Source: Streptomyces poonensis (lineage in GTDB: Bacteria > Actinomycetota > Actinomycetes > Streptomycetales > Streptomycetaceae). Taken from it: DNA of 64,000 nt. Below are positions 32,396 through 41,781 of this stretch, in pieces (within the stretch, counting starts at the first letter, position 1; each line of letters starts with the position of its first letter). Below the pieces are notes generated by a model. It worked only from the letters and a program-made list of their open reading frames with translations. It was not told where the DNA came from and made no database searches. The stretch is taken from positions 1 to 64,000 of the forward strand of contig NZ_BMVW01000016.1 of the NCBI RefSeq assembly GCF_014650915.1, written 5' to 3'. The translations under genes and the position numbers were made by a program.

Positions 32396-33511
32396 ATGAG
32401 CCGTGACGACAACCTCCCCACGACCACCGATCGGCGACTGCTCCTGAAGGGCGCCCTCGCCGCGGGCACCCTCAGCGCCCTGCCGCACGCCGCCCACGCA
32501 GGGACGGGGACGGCCGCCGGACCGGCCGCGGAGGCGGGCCGCAAGCCCGCCGCCCCCTACGTCAACCCCCTGGTCCGCAACCGCGCCGACCCCCACATCC
32601 ACCGCCACACCGACGGCCGCTACTACTTCACGGCCACGTCCCCCGAGTACGACCGGATCATCCTGCGCCGCTCCCGCACCCTGCGCGGTATCGCCACCGC
32701 CGACGAGAGCGTCATCTGGCGCAAGCACGCGACCGGTGACATGGGCGCGCACATCTGGGCGCCGGAGATCCACCACATCGACGGCAAGTGGTACATCTAC
32801 TTCGCCGCCGCCCCCGCCGAGGACGTGTGGGCGATCCGCATCTGGGTACTGGAGAACGCCCACCGGGACCCCTTCAAGGGGACCTGGGTCGAGAAGGGCC
32901 AGCTCAAGACGGCGTGGGAGACGTTCTCCCTGGACGCCACCACCTTCACCCACCGGGGCACCCGCTACCTCGCCTGGGCGCAGTACGAGCCCGGCATGCA
33001 GAACAACACCGCGATCTGGCTGTCCGAGATGGCCGACCCGGTGACCCTGACGGGGCCCCAGGTGCGGCTCACCACACCCGAGTACGACTGGGAGTGCATC
33101 GGTTTCAAGGTCAACGAGGGGCCGTCGGTGATCAAGCGCAACGGCCGCCTGTTCATGTCGTACTCGGCCAGCGCCACCGACTCCAACTACTGCCTCGGCC
33201 TGCTCACCGTGGACGCCGACGCCGACCTCATGGACCCGGCGAACTGGTCCAAGTCCCCGGTCCCGGTCTTCACCAGCAACGACACGACGCAGCAGTACGG
33301 CCCCGGCCACAACAGCTTCACGGTCGCCGAGGACGGCCGCACCGACGTCCTCGTGTACCACGCCCGCCAGTACAAGGAGATCACCGGCGACCCGCTGCAC
33401 GATCCCAACCGCCACACCCGCATCCAGCGCCTCGGCTGGAAGCGGGACGGGACCCCCGACTTCGGTGTCCCGGTCGCCGACACGCCCGCCACGGACGACG
33501 GAGGGGAGTGA
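32396..33511 (+). CDS. Secreted GH43-type glycosidase (371 aa)
   Basis: A five-bladed propeller glycosidase, exported through a twin-arginine-like signal (TDRRLLLKGALAAGTLSALPHAAHA). Family 43 residues are visible: the general base Asp in ADPHIHRHTDGRYYFTAT, the pKa-tuning Asp in FSLDATTF and the acid Glu in VNEGPSVIK. Likely substrates are arabinan or arabinoxylan side chains; the subfamily cannot be set by eye. Five bases separate it from the second GH43 gene, so they form an operon with the esterase downstream. Confidence 0.88.
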   Translation: MSRDDNLPTTTDRRLLLKGALAAGTLSALPHAAHAGTGTAAGPAAEAGRKPAAPYVNPLVRNRADPHIHRHTDGRYYFTATSPEYDRIILRRSRTLRGIATADESVIWRKHATGDMGAHIWAPEIHHIDGKWYIYFAAAPAEDVWAIRIWVLENAHRDPFKGTWVEKGQLKTAWETFSLDATTFTHRGTRYLAWAQYEPGMQNNTAIWLSEMADPVTLTGPQVRLTTPEYDWECIGFKVNEGPSVIKRNGRLFMSYSASATDSNYCLGLLTVDADADLMDPANWSKSPVPVFTSNDTTQQYGPGHNSFTVAEDGRTDVLVYHARQYKEITGDPLHDPNRHTRIQRLGWKRDGTPDFGVPVADTPATDDGGE

Positions 33512-33516
33512 GGGAG

Positions 33517-34929
33517 ATGAGACGCGCGTACGCCGTCCTCCTCGCCCTCTGTCTGGCGGTGGCCGGAGCGCTCGCGACGGCGGGCCCGGCCCAGGCGGCA
33601 CCTCGGACGATCACCAACGGGACGCAGTTCACGGACGTGAGTGGGAACCCCGTGCACGCCCACGGCGGCGGGATCATCAAGGTCGGCGCGTACTACTACT
33701 GGTTCGGCGAGCACCGCAACGACGACAACACCTTCCGGTACGTGGACGCCTACCGCTCCACCGACCTGAAGAACTGGGAGTTCCGCAACCACGTGCTCAC
33801 CCAGGCGACCGACCCCGAGCTGGCCGTCGCCAACATCGAACGCCCGAAGGTCATGTACAACGCGGCCACCGGGAAGTTCGTGATGTGGATGCACAAGGAG
33901 AACGGCACCGACTACGGCGAGGCGCGTGCCGCCGTCGCCGTGTCGGACACCGTGGACGGGAACTACACCTGGCGCGGCAGCTTCCGCCCGTTGGGGCAGC
34001 ACATGTCGCGCGACATCACAGTTTTCGTCGACACCGACGGCACCGGCTACATGGTCTCGGCCGCCCGCGAGAACTACGACCTGCACATCTACCGCCTGAC
34101 CGCCGACTACACCGGCGTCGCCGCCCTCGTCGCCGACCCCTGGCACGGCGGCCACCGCGAGGCCCCCGCCCTGTTCAAGCGGAACGGCGTCTACTTCATG
34201 CTCACCTCGGGCGCCACCGGCTGGAACCCCAACCAGCAGCAGTACGCCACCGCCACCAGCCTCGCCGGTCCCTGGACCGCCATGACGAACGTCGGCGACT
34301 CCACCGCGTACGGTTCCCAGACCGCGTGGGTCCTGCCCGTGCAGGGCAGCTCAAGCACTTCCCACCTCTACCTCGGCGACCGCTGGGGCAACTCCTTCGG
34401 TGGCCGGGTCAACGACTCCCGCTACGTCTGGCTGCCACTGACCTTCCCGACCTCCACCACGCTGTCCATGTCCTGGACCCCGGAGATCACCGTCGACACG
34501 GCCGCCGGGACGGTCACGGGCACGAGCGCCACCTACAACACCCTGGTCGCCCGCCACTCCGGCCGGTGCGCCGACGTCACCAGCCAGTCGCAGTGGCCGG
34601 GCGCCCAGCTCAAGCAGTACGACTGCAACGGCGGCGGCAACCAGAGGTTCTGGTTCCGGCCCGTCGGTGGCGGCTACCACCAGCTGGCCGCCCGGCACAG
34701 CTCCCTGTGCGTGCGGGAGAACGCCGCGAGTGTCACCCAGGAGAACTGCGACGCGTCGGCCACCGCCCAGCAGTGGTCGGTGACGAGCACGGGCGGCTAC
34801 GTGACCGTCAGGTCGCGGGCGACGGGCGAGTGCCTGGACGTGAACGGCGCGTCCACCGCCGACTCCGCCGCGATCATCACATACGCGTGCAACGGCGGCA
34901 CCAACCAGCAGTGGACGCGCGGGACATGA
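33517..34929 (+). CDS. Secreted GH43-like galactanase with ricin-type lectin
   Basis: A 470-aa secreted protein with a Sec signal ending near GPAQAA. The catalytic part (HAHGGGIIKVGAYYYWFGEHR, VANIERPKVMYNAATGKFVMW, HGGHREAPALFKRNGVYFMLTSG) matches the GH43 subfamily that includes exo-beta-1,3-galactanases. A C-terminal beta-trefoil lectin (CBM13) follows with repeated QxW elements: NQRFWF, AQQWSV and NQQWTR. Together with the neighbours this suggests degradation of plant arabinogalactan. Confidence 0.9.
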   Translation: MRRAYAVLLALCLAVAGALATAGPAQAAPRTITNGTQFTDVSGNPVHAHGGGIIKVGAYYYWFGEHRNDDNTFRYVDAYRSTDLKNWEFRNHVLTQATDPELAVANIERPKVMYNAATGKFVMWMHKENGTDYGEARAAVAVSDTVDGNYTWRGSFRPLGQHMSRDITVFVDTDGTGYMVSAARENYDLHIYRLTADYTGVAALVADPWHGGHREAPALFKRNGVYFMLTSGATGWNPNQQQYATATSLAGPWTAMTNVGDSTAYGSQTAWVLPVQGSSSTSHLYLGDRWGNSFGGRVNDSRYVWLPLTFPTSTTLSMSWTPEITVDTAAGTVTGTSATYNTLVARHSGRCADVTSQSQWPGAQLKQYDCNGGGNQRFWFRPVGGGYHQLAARHSSLCVRENAASVTQENCDASATAQQWSVTSTGGYVTVRSRATGECLDVNGASTADSAAIITYACNGGTNQQWTRGT

Positions 34930-34952
34930 GGAGCATGAGGAGAACACCTTCG

Positions 34953-36014
34953 ATGCGATCCCCACTGAGACGACTGACCATCGCCGCGCTGACGGCGGCG
35001 ACCCTCGGCACCGTCCTGTCCGCCGTACCGGCGCAGGCGCACCAGCGCGGCGGCCCCGGGCTCGGCATGGAGAACTGCACCGCCACCGCCTGCCACTTCG
35101 ACGTCCCGCCCGGCACGTACGACGTGAAGGTGGTCCTGGGCGGTGCGGAGGCGGCGAGCACGAGCGTCACCGGGGAGAGCCGGCGCGCGCTCCTGCCGGA
35201 GACGGCCACCGAGGCGGGCCGACGGGTCACCCGCGGCTTCACCGTGGACGTCCGCACCCCCGAGGGCGAGCCCACCGGGACCGAGGGCACGCCCGGCCTC
35301 GATCTGGCGCTCGGCGGCGACGCGCCCGCCCTCGCCGACATCCGGGTGACCCCCGCCCACCGGGCCCGGCAGATCTTCCTCGTCGGCGACTCCACCGTGT
35401 GCGACCAGCCCGGCGACCCGTACGCCGGCTGGGGCCAGCAGCTGCCCCAGTACCTGCGCAAGGGAATCTCCGTCGCCAACTACGCCGACTCGGGCGAGAG
35501 CACGGTCTCCTATCTGGCCGACTCGCGGCTGTGGGGCACCGTCCAGCCGCTGATCCGCCGCGGCGACCTCGTCCTCGTCCAGCTCGCGCACAACGACAAG
35601 CAGACCGACGAGGCGACGTACCGCGCGAACCTGGAGGCCCTGGTGGCGGGCGTCCGGGAGAAGGGCGGCCGGCCGGTGCTGGTCACTCCCGTCGTGCGGC
35701 GCTGGTTCAACGCGGACGGCACCCTGAACAACGGCACGGCGCTGCTCGTCAACGGCCTCGGTGTGGACCACCCGGCGGTGATCCGCCAGGTCGCGGCCGA
35801 CCACGACGTCCCCCTGATCGACCTCACCGCGAGGACGAAGGAGCTCGTGGAGTCGCTGGGGCCCGAGGGCTCCAAGGCGCTGTACCTCTACAACGAGAAG
35901 CGCGACAACACGCACACCTCCGTGAACGGCGCCACCGTGTACGCGGGTCTGGTCCGCGACGAACTGGTCGACCGGCACCTCGTGCCCAAGGGCATGGTGC
36001 GTTCGGCCGGGTGA
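34953..36014 (+). CDS. Secreted SGNH esterase, rhamnogalacturonan acetylesterase-like
   Basis: A 353-aa secreted hydrolase. After a Sec signal (LTIAALTAATLGTVLSAVPAQA) and an N-terminal beta domain, the SGNH blocks are clear: IFLVGDSTVCD (Ser), QLAHNDKQ (Asn) and EKRDNTHTSVNG (Asp and His), as in CE12 esterases that remove acetyl groups from rhamnogalacturonan. I chose the ATG at 34953 behind AGGAGAA; the ATG at 34926 overlaps the upstream stop and would add nine residues. Confidence 0.9.
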   Translation: MRSPLRRLTIAALTAATLGTVLSAVPAQAHQRGGPGLGMENCTATACHFDVPPGTYDVKVVLGGAEAASTSVTGESRRALLPETATEAGRRVTRGFTVDVRTPEGEPTGTEGTPGLDLALGGDAPALADIRVTPAHRARQIFLVGDSTVCDQPGDPYAGWGQQLPQYLRKGISVANYADSGESTVSYLADSRLWGTVQPLIRRGDLVLVQLAHNDKQTDEATYRANLEALVAGVREKGGRPVLVTPVVRRWFNADGTLNNGTALLVNGLGVDHPAVIRQVAADHDVPLIDLTARTKELVESLGPEGSKALYLYNEKRDNTHTSVNGATVYAGLVRDELVDRHLVPKGMVRSAG

Positions 36015-36121
36015 GCCCCTGGGACGCCCCGACCGGAACCGGGGCGTCCCAGGTCCCGCGAAGTCTGTGGCGCGACAACACTTCGGCCGGCGCCGAAACG
36101 ATCGGCCCCTAGCGTGGCCGC

Positions 36122-36604
36122 ATGACCCGAGCGACCTCTCCCACCACCGTCCACCGCGACCCCGCCGACGCCGTCCTCGCCATGGTCGACCACGTCTTCG
36201 CCCGCGCCGCCACCTGGACCGCCTGGGACGGCACCCCCGCGCACGTGGACGACCGCGTGTACACCCCGCACAAGGCGATCCGCCGGGTCGCCGACCACCT
36301 GGTCGACCACCTCGCCGAACTCGAGGCCCGGCTGGCGGGCGAAGAACCGCAGCCGGACCACTGGCACGCGTCGGTGATCACCACACCGGCCGACCTCGCG
36401 CCGTTCACCCAGGAGGACCTGGACGAGGCCCGCAGCCGGCTGACCCGCCTCGCCCGCATCTGGGCGAACCGGCTGCACGCGCTCACGGACGAGCAGCTCG
36501 ACCACTCCCCGGGCGAGGGCTGGACCTTCCGCGAACTCGCCCTGCACGTGGCGGAGTCCGTGTACTACGCCGACGCGGTGGGCGATCTCGGAGACCCGTC
36601 ATGA
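36122..36604 (+). CDS. DinB-like four-helix protein
   Basis: A 160-aa protein with the helical DinB/YfiT-type pattern and conserved histidines (MVDHVFARAATW, VADHLVDHLAELEARL, TFRELALHVAESVYY) that commonly bind a metal. Function is unknown; some family members are thiol-dependent transferases. Its stop overlaps the next ATG (ATGA), so it is coupled to the phosphomutase-like gene. Confidence 0.75.
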   Translation: MTRATSPTTVHRDPADAVLAMVDHVFARAATWTAWDGTPAHVDDRVYTPHKAIRRVADHLVDHLAELEARLAGEEPQPDHWHASVITTPADLAPFTQEDLDEARSRLTRLARIWANRLHALTDEQLDHSPGEGWTFRELALHVAESVYYADAVGDLGDPS

Positions 36605-37383
36605 CCGCCTTCGCCGACCTCCACCGAACCCGAACGCGCACCGGGGAGCCGCTGCTGCTGCCCAACGCCTGGGACCACGCCTCGGCGCTGGCACTCGCCG
36701 CGGAGGGCTTCGCCGCGATCGGGACGACGAGTCTCGGTGTGGCCGCGGCCGCCGGTCTGCCCGACGGCGCGGCCGCCACGCGCGACCGGACGCTCGAACT
36801 CGCCCTGGCCCTCGGCTCGGAGCGGTTCCTGCTGTCCGTCGACGCGGAGGGCGGCTTCAGCGACGACCCGGACGAGGTGGGGGAGTTCGCACGGGAGCTG
36901 TACGCCGTCGGGGCCGTAGGGATCAACCTGGAGGACGGCCTCGGTGACATGGCGCTGCACGCCGCGAAGATCGCCGCCGTCAAGGCCGCCGCGCCCGGCC
37001 TCTTCGTCAACGCCCGCACGGACACCCACTGGCTGGGCGACGGCGACGACGAGGACACCAGGACCCGCCTCGACGCCTACCGGCAGGCGGGCGCCGACGG
37101 CGTGTTCGTGCCGGGCCTGACCGACCCGGACGCGATCGCGGCTCTCGTCCGCTCCCTCGACGTGCCGCTGAACATCCTCTACTCGCCCGCCGGCCCCACC
37201 GTCGCACACCTCGGCGCCCTTGGCGTGAGCCGGGTCAGCCTCGGCTCACTGCTGTACCGGCGGGCACTGGGCGCGGCCCTGGAGGCGGTCGCCGGCGTAC
37301 GGTCCGGCCGGGCGCCGTCCGGCCGTACGCCGACGTACGGCGAGGTGTCCTCGCTCGCCCGGACGGGGCCCGGCGTTCACTGA
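36601..37383 (+). CDS. Isocitrate lyase/PEP mutase superfamily protein
   Basis: A 260-aa TIM-barrel enzyme. LLLPNAWDHASALALAAEGFAAIGTTS, LLSVDAEGGFSDDPDEV and GINLEDGLGDM are the metal- and substrate-binding segments of the family, and LFVNARTDTHWLG carries a conserved Arg. The usual KKCGH-type lyase Cys is absent, so it may be an oxaloacetate- or phosphonate-acting member; the specific reaction is unknown. It is translationally coupled to the DinB-like gene. Confidence 0.85.
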   Translation: MTAFADLHRTRTRTGEPLLLPNAWDHASALALAAEGFAAIGTTSLGVAAAAGLPDGAAATRDRTLELALALGSERFLLSVDAEGGFSDDPDEVGEFARELYAVGAVGINLEDGLGDMALHAAKIAAVKAAAPGLFVNARTDTHWLGDGDDEDTRTRLDAYRQAGADGVFVPGLTDPDAIAALVRSLDVPLNILYSPAGPTVAHLGALGVSRVSLGSLLYRRALGAALEAVAGVRSGRAPSGRTPTYGEVSSLARTGPGVH

Positions 37384-37392
37384 CCGCAGGGT

Positions 37393-38718
37393 TCAGCGGA
37401 TCGGCGCGTACAGCACCCCCAGCTTGTCGATCTCGTCGCCCGAGCGGCCCGTGAAGCCGACGATCCGCCAGCCCGAGGGGGCGGTGAAGGTCGTGGCGTC
37501 GGAGGTGGGCGAACCGGCCGTCAGCGTACGGCCCTTGTCGGTGGTGAAGGCCGCGGAGAAGACACGGGTGCGGCCGTCCTTCTCACCCCGCGTCAGCCGC
37601 ACCGACGTGAGGTGCTCGCCGGAGGCCAGGGTCAGGGACGTGGCCGTGCCGCCCGTACCGCCGTGGGACAGGACCGTGCCGTTGTCGTGGGTCAGGGACA
37701 CCGCGTCCAGGCGTGATCCGCCGCGCAGCGTCAGTGTGCGCGGCGACGGGACGGACGGCAGGTCGTCGGCGTCGTTGAAGGCCGTGCCGTGCGGGCCGCC
37801 GAAGAAGTCGCTCGCCCGGAGGGACGGGTCGAGCGTGTACGTGAAGCCGACCGTGTGCGGGAAGTGGTCGGACAGGTGCGCGCCGTCGGAGCGCAGGAAG
37901 GACGCCCACTCGTTGCGGTAGCCGGTGGCGTCGAGAGCGACGAGATCACTGCCCCGGTAGAACACCTTGTCCACCACCTCGCAGTCGTCCGTCGGGGCCG
38001 CCGCGTCGCACACCAGCGCGTCACCGCCCTGCGCGGGAGGCGTGCCGCCGCGCACCAGTTCCACCCAGGCGTCCGTCAGCCCGTTCTCGTCGAGCAGCGT
38101 GCGGATGTTGTCTCCGGTACGGGTGTAGCGCGTGTTGGTGTCGCCCATGACGATCACCGCGTTGCCCGCGGAGTTGGCCTGGATGAAGTCCGACAGCTGC
38201 TCGATGTTGGCGCGGCGGGCGGCCAGGGCGGCGTCCGTCACGTCGGCGTTGGTGTGCACGTTGTACAGGTCCACGAAGACACCCTCGGCCAGCCGCACCC
38301 GCGCCAGTGTGAAGCCCTTCGGCGTCAGGCAGTCCGTACCGGTGCAGTCGTCCCAGTCGACCCGCTCGAAGTCCTCGAAGGGGTGGTCGGACAGGGTGTT
38401 GAGGCCGTCGCCCAGGCCCGCGCCGCCGCTGGTGGCCGTGCGGTACGGGTGGGTGTCGTTGGCGTACAGCGAGGCGTGGTAGTTGAAGTCCTCCTGGACG
38501 TTGACGATGTCGTACGCCCCGAGCCGCTGCCCGATGAGCGGTGTGTTCGTTCCCGGGTCGCTGTCGCCGAGCCCGAGCGGCAGGCCCGCGATGTTGTACG
38601 TCAGGACGTCGAAGGCGGCGGTGGTCGCGCTCGAGTCGGCCGTTGCGGGTGCGGTGCCGGTGCCGAGCGCCATGAGGGCCAGCGCGCCGGCCGTGAGGGT
38701 GCCGAGGATTCGTCTCAT
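37393..38718 (-). CDS. Secreted endonuclease/exonuclease/phosphatase-fold protein
   Basis: A 441-aa secreted protein of the DNase I/sphingomyelinase fold. After a Sec signal, catalytic blocks are visible: VLTYNIAGLPLG, IVNVQEDFNYH, LYNVHTNAD, VIVMGDTNTRYT and DGAHLSDHFPHTV. These fit a metal-dependent phosphodiesterase, and the sphingomyelinase-like group is most similar. The C-terminal 130 residues (LTLRGGSRLDAVSLTHDNGTVL, GWRIVGFTGRSGDEIDKLGVLYAPI) are a jacalin-like lectin. It is divergent from a PHP-domain gene. Confidence 0.9.
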   Translation of the reverse strand: MRRILGTLTAGALALMALGTGTAPATADSSATTAAFDVLTYNIAGLPLGLGDSDPGTNTPLIGQRLGAYDIVNVQEDFNYHASLYANDTHPYRTATSGGAGLGDGLNTLSDHPFEDFERVDWDDCTGTDCLTPKGFTLARVRLAEGVFVDLYNVHTNADVTDAALAARRANIEQLSDFIQANSAGNAVIVMGDTNTRYTRTGDNIRTLLDENGLTDAWVELVRGGTPPAQGGDALVCDAAAPTDDCEVVDKVFYRGSDLVALDATGYRNEWASFLRSDGAHLSDHFPHTVGFTYTLDPSLRASDFFGGPHGTAFNDADDLPSVPSPRTLTLRGGSRLDAVSLTHDNGTVLSHGGTGGTATSLTLASGEHLTSVRLTRGEKDGRTRVFSAAFTTDKGRTLTAGSPTSDATTFTAPSGWRIVGFTGRSGDEIDKLGVLYAPIR

Positions 38719-38967
38719 GAGGAGGTGTCTCCGGTCCGTTCGTCTGCCTGCGAGGAGCACGAGGAGGAAGAGCGTCGGCACCCAAAGTCGCGGTCAGGAA
38801 GTGTGTCGTACAAGGCCGGTCGGGAAAACTGTGAGTGCTGGGGCGAGCGGCCGTGTCCGTGACGCCCGTCGCTCACCCCCTGGTCGTACAACATTCATCT
38901 TCTGCCTGGATTCTCCTCACGCGGCGCAGCGGCGCCGCGCACGACAGCGGTATCCAGGAGGCGCGCC

Positions 38968-40689
38968 ATGGGGCACGGACACGGGCATCACCACCACGGA
39001 CACGATCACAGCCACGCGCACGACCACGGTCACGCGCACGACGCGGCGCCGCTTCCCGCCGCCTTCGACGTCTCCGTGCCGGACGAGGCCCTGACCCCCG
39101 AGCAGCAGTCGCGCCGCTCGCTGCTGCGCCGCGCGGGCCTGCTCGGTGCGGGTCTGGCCGCCGGCAGTGTCGTCGGCCAGACCGCCGGCGGCGCCGCACC
39201 GGCGTTCGCGGCCAGTGGCAGCAGCCGCAAGAAGAACGGTTTCCTCTGGCTGTCCGGCGACCACCACATCCACACCCAGTACAGCAGCGACGGCAAGTAC
39301 CGCGTCGTCGACCAGGTCCGCCAGGGCGCCCGGCACGGCCTGGACTGGATGGTCATCACCGACCACGGCAGCGCCACCCACGCCAAGATCGGCGTCGAGA
39401 AGGTCAACCCGGACATCAAGGAGGCCCGCGCCGCCTACGAGGACACCCTCGTCTTCCAGGGCCTGGAGTGGAACATCCCGTCCGCCGAGCACGGCACGGT
39501 CTTCGTGCACCCCGGCAAGAACGAGGTCTCCGTCCTCAAGCAGTTCGAGACCGGCTACGACGGCGCCGTCAAGGGCGCCACCGCCTCCTCCGCCGCCAAC
39601 GAGGCCCTCGCCATCGCGGGCCTCAACTTCCTCTCCGACCAGGTGAAGCGGCGCAAGGTCAAGGACGCGCTGATGCTCGCCAACCACCCGGCGCGCAAGG
39701 GCATCGACTCCCCGCACGAGATCCGCGCCTGGCGCGACGCGACGCCCGCGAGCCACCGCATCGCCGTCGGCTTCGAGGGCGCCCCCGGCCACCAGGCCGC
39801 CGGCCTGCCCAAGCCCAACGGACCCGGCGGGGCCCGCGGCATCTACGACGGCAGCCCGAGCGCCAACTCCTTCGCCGGCTACCCGCTGGAGAGCTACCGC
39901 ACCTGGGGCGGCTTCGACTGGATGACCGCCACCGTCGGCGGCCTCTGGGACAGCCTCCTCGCCGAGGGCAAGCCCTGGTGGATCACCGCCAACTCCGACT
40001 CCCACCAGATCTACGCCGACACCGCAGCGCGTGGCGGCGGCGACTTCAACGCCAACGGCCGGTACGACGACCCGGTCTACGGCGGCCAGATCGACCTCAC
40101 CGAGAACGACTTCTGGCCCGGCTACTACAGCCGCACCCACGTGGGCGCCGAAGGCTTCCACTACGCCGCCGTCATGGACGGCATCCGCGCCGGCCGCATC
40201 TGGGTCGACCACGGCCAGCTCCTCAGCGGCCTCGACGTCCGCGTCTCGGGCGGCAGCCGCTGGGCCACCCTCGGCGGCGCCCTCCACGTGAAGAAGGGCA
40301 CCAAGGTCACGCTGACGGTGGACGTGGCCCTCGCGGGCGGCCCCAACTGGGCTGGCTTCGTGCCGACGCTCGCGCGCGTCGACGTCATCCAGGGCGACGT
40401 GACCGGCGAGGTCAAGGACAAGGACACCTTCACCGCGCCGACGGCCAAGGTCGTCAAGTCGTACGAGGTCAACAAGTCCACCGGCACGGTCCGCCTCACC
40501 TACGAGCTCGGCCGCGTCGACCGCCCGCTCTACGTCCGCCTGCGCGGCAGCGACGGCAAGCGCACGGCCGTCGGCGCGATGGGCGCGGCCGTCGACCCGG
40601 CGGGCCCGGCCATCGACGTGGTCGGCGACGCGGACCCGTGGCAGGACCTGTGGTTCTACTCCAACCCGGTGTGGGTGCTGCCTTCCTGA
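38968..40689 (+). CDS. Tat-exported PHP-domain phosphoesterase with His-rich N-terminus
   Basis: A 573-aa protein. The first 25 residues hold about 14 histidines (GHGHGHHHHGHDHSH), then a twin-arginine signal RRSLLRRAGLLGAGLAAG after residue 49. The PHP domain begins with SGDHHIHTQYSSDG and has MVITDHGSATH and ITANSDSHQIY, the metal-binding motifs of the family. The C-terminal 150 residues form a beta domain. It is probably an extracytoplasmic phosphoesterase that binds several metals. The ATG follows CAGGAGG. Confidence 0.88.
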   Translation: MGHGHGHHHHGHDHSHAHDHGHAHDAAPLPAAFDVSVPDEALTPEQQSRRSLLRRAGLLGAGLAAGSVVGQTAGGAAPAFAASGSSRKKNGFLWLSGDHHIHTQYSSDGKYRVVDQVRQGARHGLDWMVITDHGSATHAKIGVEKVNPDIKEARAAYEDTLVFQGLEWNIPSAEHGTVFVHPGKNEVSVLKQFETGYDGAVKGATASSAANEALAIAGLNFLSDQVKRRKVKDALMLANHPARKGIDSPHEIRAWRDATPASHRIAVGFEGAPGHQAAGLPKPNGPGGARGIYDGSPSANSFAGYPLESYRTWGGFDWMTATVGGLWDSLLAEGKPWWITANSDSHQIYADTAARGGGDFNANGRYDDPVYGGQIDLTENDFWPGYYSRTHVGAEGFHYAAVMDGIRAGRIWVDHGQLLSGLDVRVSGGSRWATLGGALHVKKGTKVTLTVDVALAGGPNWAGFVPTLARVDVIQGDVTGEVKDKDTFTAPTAKVVKSYEVNKSTGTVRLTYELGRVDRPLYVRLRGSDGKRTAVGAMGAAVDPAGPAIDVVGDADPWQDLWFYSNPVWVLPS

Positions 40690-40735
40690 CGAAGTCACGG
40701 GCCAAGAGGAGCCGGCGAAGGAGGGGCCGTTTCCC

Positions 40736-41173
40736 TCACTGAGCGTTGGTCCGCTGATGTGCGTTCGGTCCCGGCCGGGTCAGCTTCCACGCACGGACCT
40801 TGCGGTGGGAGCGGATGTGGTTCTCCTTCCAGGCCGGGAGTTCGGTCTGGCCGGGTCCGTGACGGTGCGGGATGACCAGGCCGGTGCCCCGGTAGCCGCC
40901 GTCGGCGATCACTGTGGCGCGGCCGACGGCGTCCTTGGCGCCGGACAGTTCCCATGCCTTGCAGTCGTTGCGACTGCCGGGCAGTGGGCGGCCGACGGCG
41001 ACGACCAGCAGGACCCGGTCCTCCAGCGGCAGGCTCCATGGCCGGCCCCTCCGGACCGCATCAGCACCCTCGTGCCGCAGTACGGTCACCAGCTTGCCGA
41101 ACAGGCGAGGGCGCAGCCCGGTGAACGGGGCTGCGCAGGACGGCTCCGAGGCCGTGATCACACCGGACACCAC
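40736..41173 (-). pseudogene. IS5-family transposase remnant with internal deletion
   Basis: The N-terminus (TGLRPRLFGKLVTVLRHEGAD, PWSLPLEDRVLLV) joins directly to the second half (VAVGRPLPGSRNDCKAWE, TVIADGGYRGTGLVIPH), skipping roughly 80 residues that hold the helix-turn-helix and the first catalytic Asp. The C-terminus ends after RKVRAWKL, before the last catalytic Glu region. The deletion is in frame, but the enzyme cannot be active. Confidence 0.85.
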
Positions 41174-41253
41174 GAGATCATTTCACTCGTCACCGGGTCC
41201 GGTTCACGGCAGTTCTGCATGGTCTCACCGACCGAACTTCGAGCGGCGCTCAG

Positions 41254-41781
41254 TCAGTCGAAGAGGGCAATGAGTCCATTCACCCAGATCGCGAGGAACA
41301 CAAGGGCCGCCACCAGGCAGCCGACGCCCGCCAGCATTCCCCCGATCGTCCACGGCTCGGAGGGCGCCTCGTACTCCCCTTCCAGGTCGTCCCGGTAGGA
41401 GGCGGGGTCGTCCCAGTCGACGGGATGACCCAACTCCTCGGCGCAGGCGGTCCGCACCGCGACCAGCTGCCCCTCCGCGAAAGCGGTGGCGGCTTCCGCC
41501 TCGGGGCCCTGCCAGGCGAGGGCCTTCATGCGCCACCCGGGAGACCTGTACCGCGCCTCGAAGGCAGCGGTCTCGATGGCGTTCCGGTCCTCTTCGAGGT
41601 ACATCCAGCGTCCAGCCTCGGCGGCGTCGCCGTAGAGCCGGTACACCTCGGCCAGACGACGGCGGAGCGTCAGGTCGTGGGGGAAGGACGAGACGAGACC
41701 ACGCAGGCGCTGGCGTGCGACGGGAACCCGGCCGGCGGCCAGATCTGCATCGACTCGGGTAAGGGTCTCTCTCAGGGGCAT
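41254..41781 (-). CDS. DUF6584-like protein with C-terminal membrane helix
   Basis: A 175-aa protein. The N-terminal 65 residues are a helical TPR-like unit (ADLAAGRVPVARQRLRGLVSSFPHDLTLRRRLAEVYRLYGDAAEAGRW), and a single hydrophobic helix near the C-terminus (MLAGVGCLVAALVFLAIWV) would anchor it. This pattern is common for DUF6584 proteins in Streptomyces; function is unknown. Confidence 0.75.
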   Translation of the reverse strand: MPLRETLTRVDADLAAGRVPVARQRLRGLVSSFPHDLTLRRRLAEVYRLYGDAAEAGRWMYLEEDRNAIETAAFEARYRSPGWRMKALAWQGPEAEAATAFAEGQLVAVRTACAEELGHPVDWDDPASYRDDLEGEYEAPSEPWTIGGMLAGVGCLVAALVFLAIWVNGLIALFD

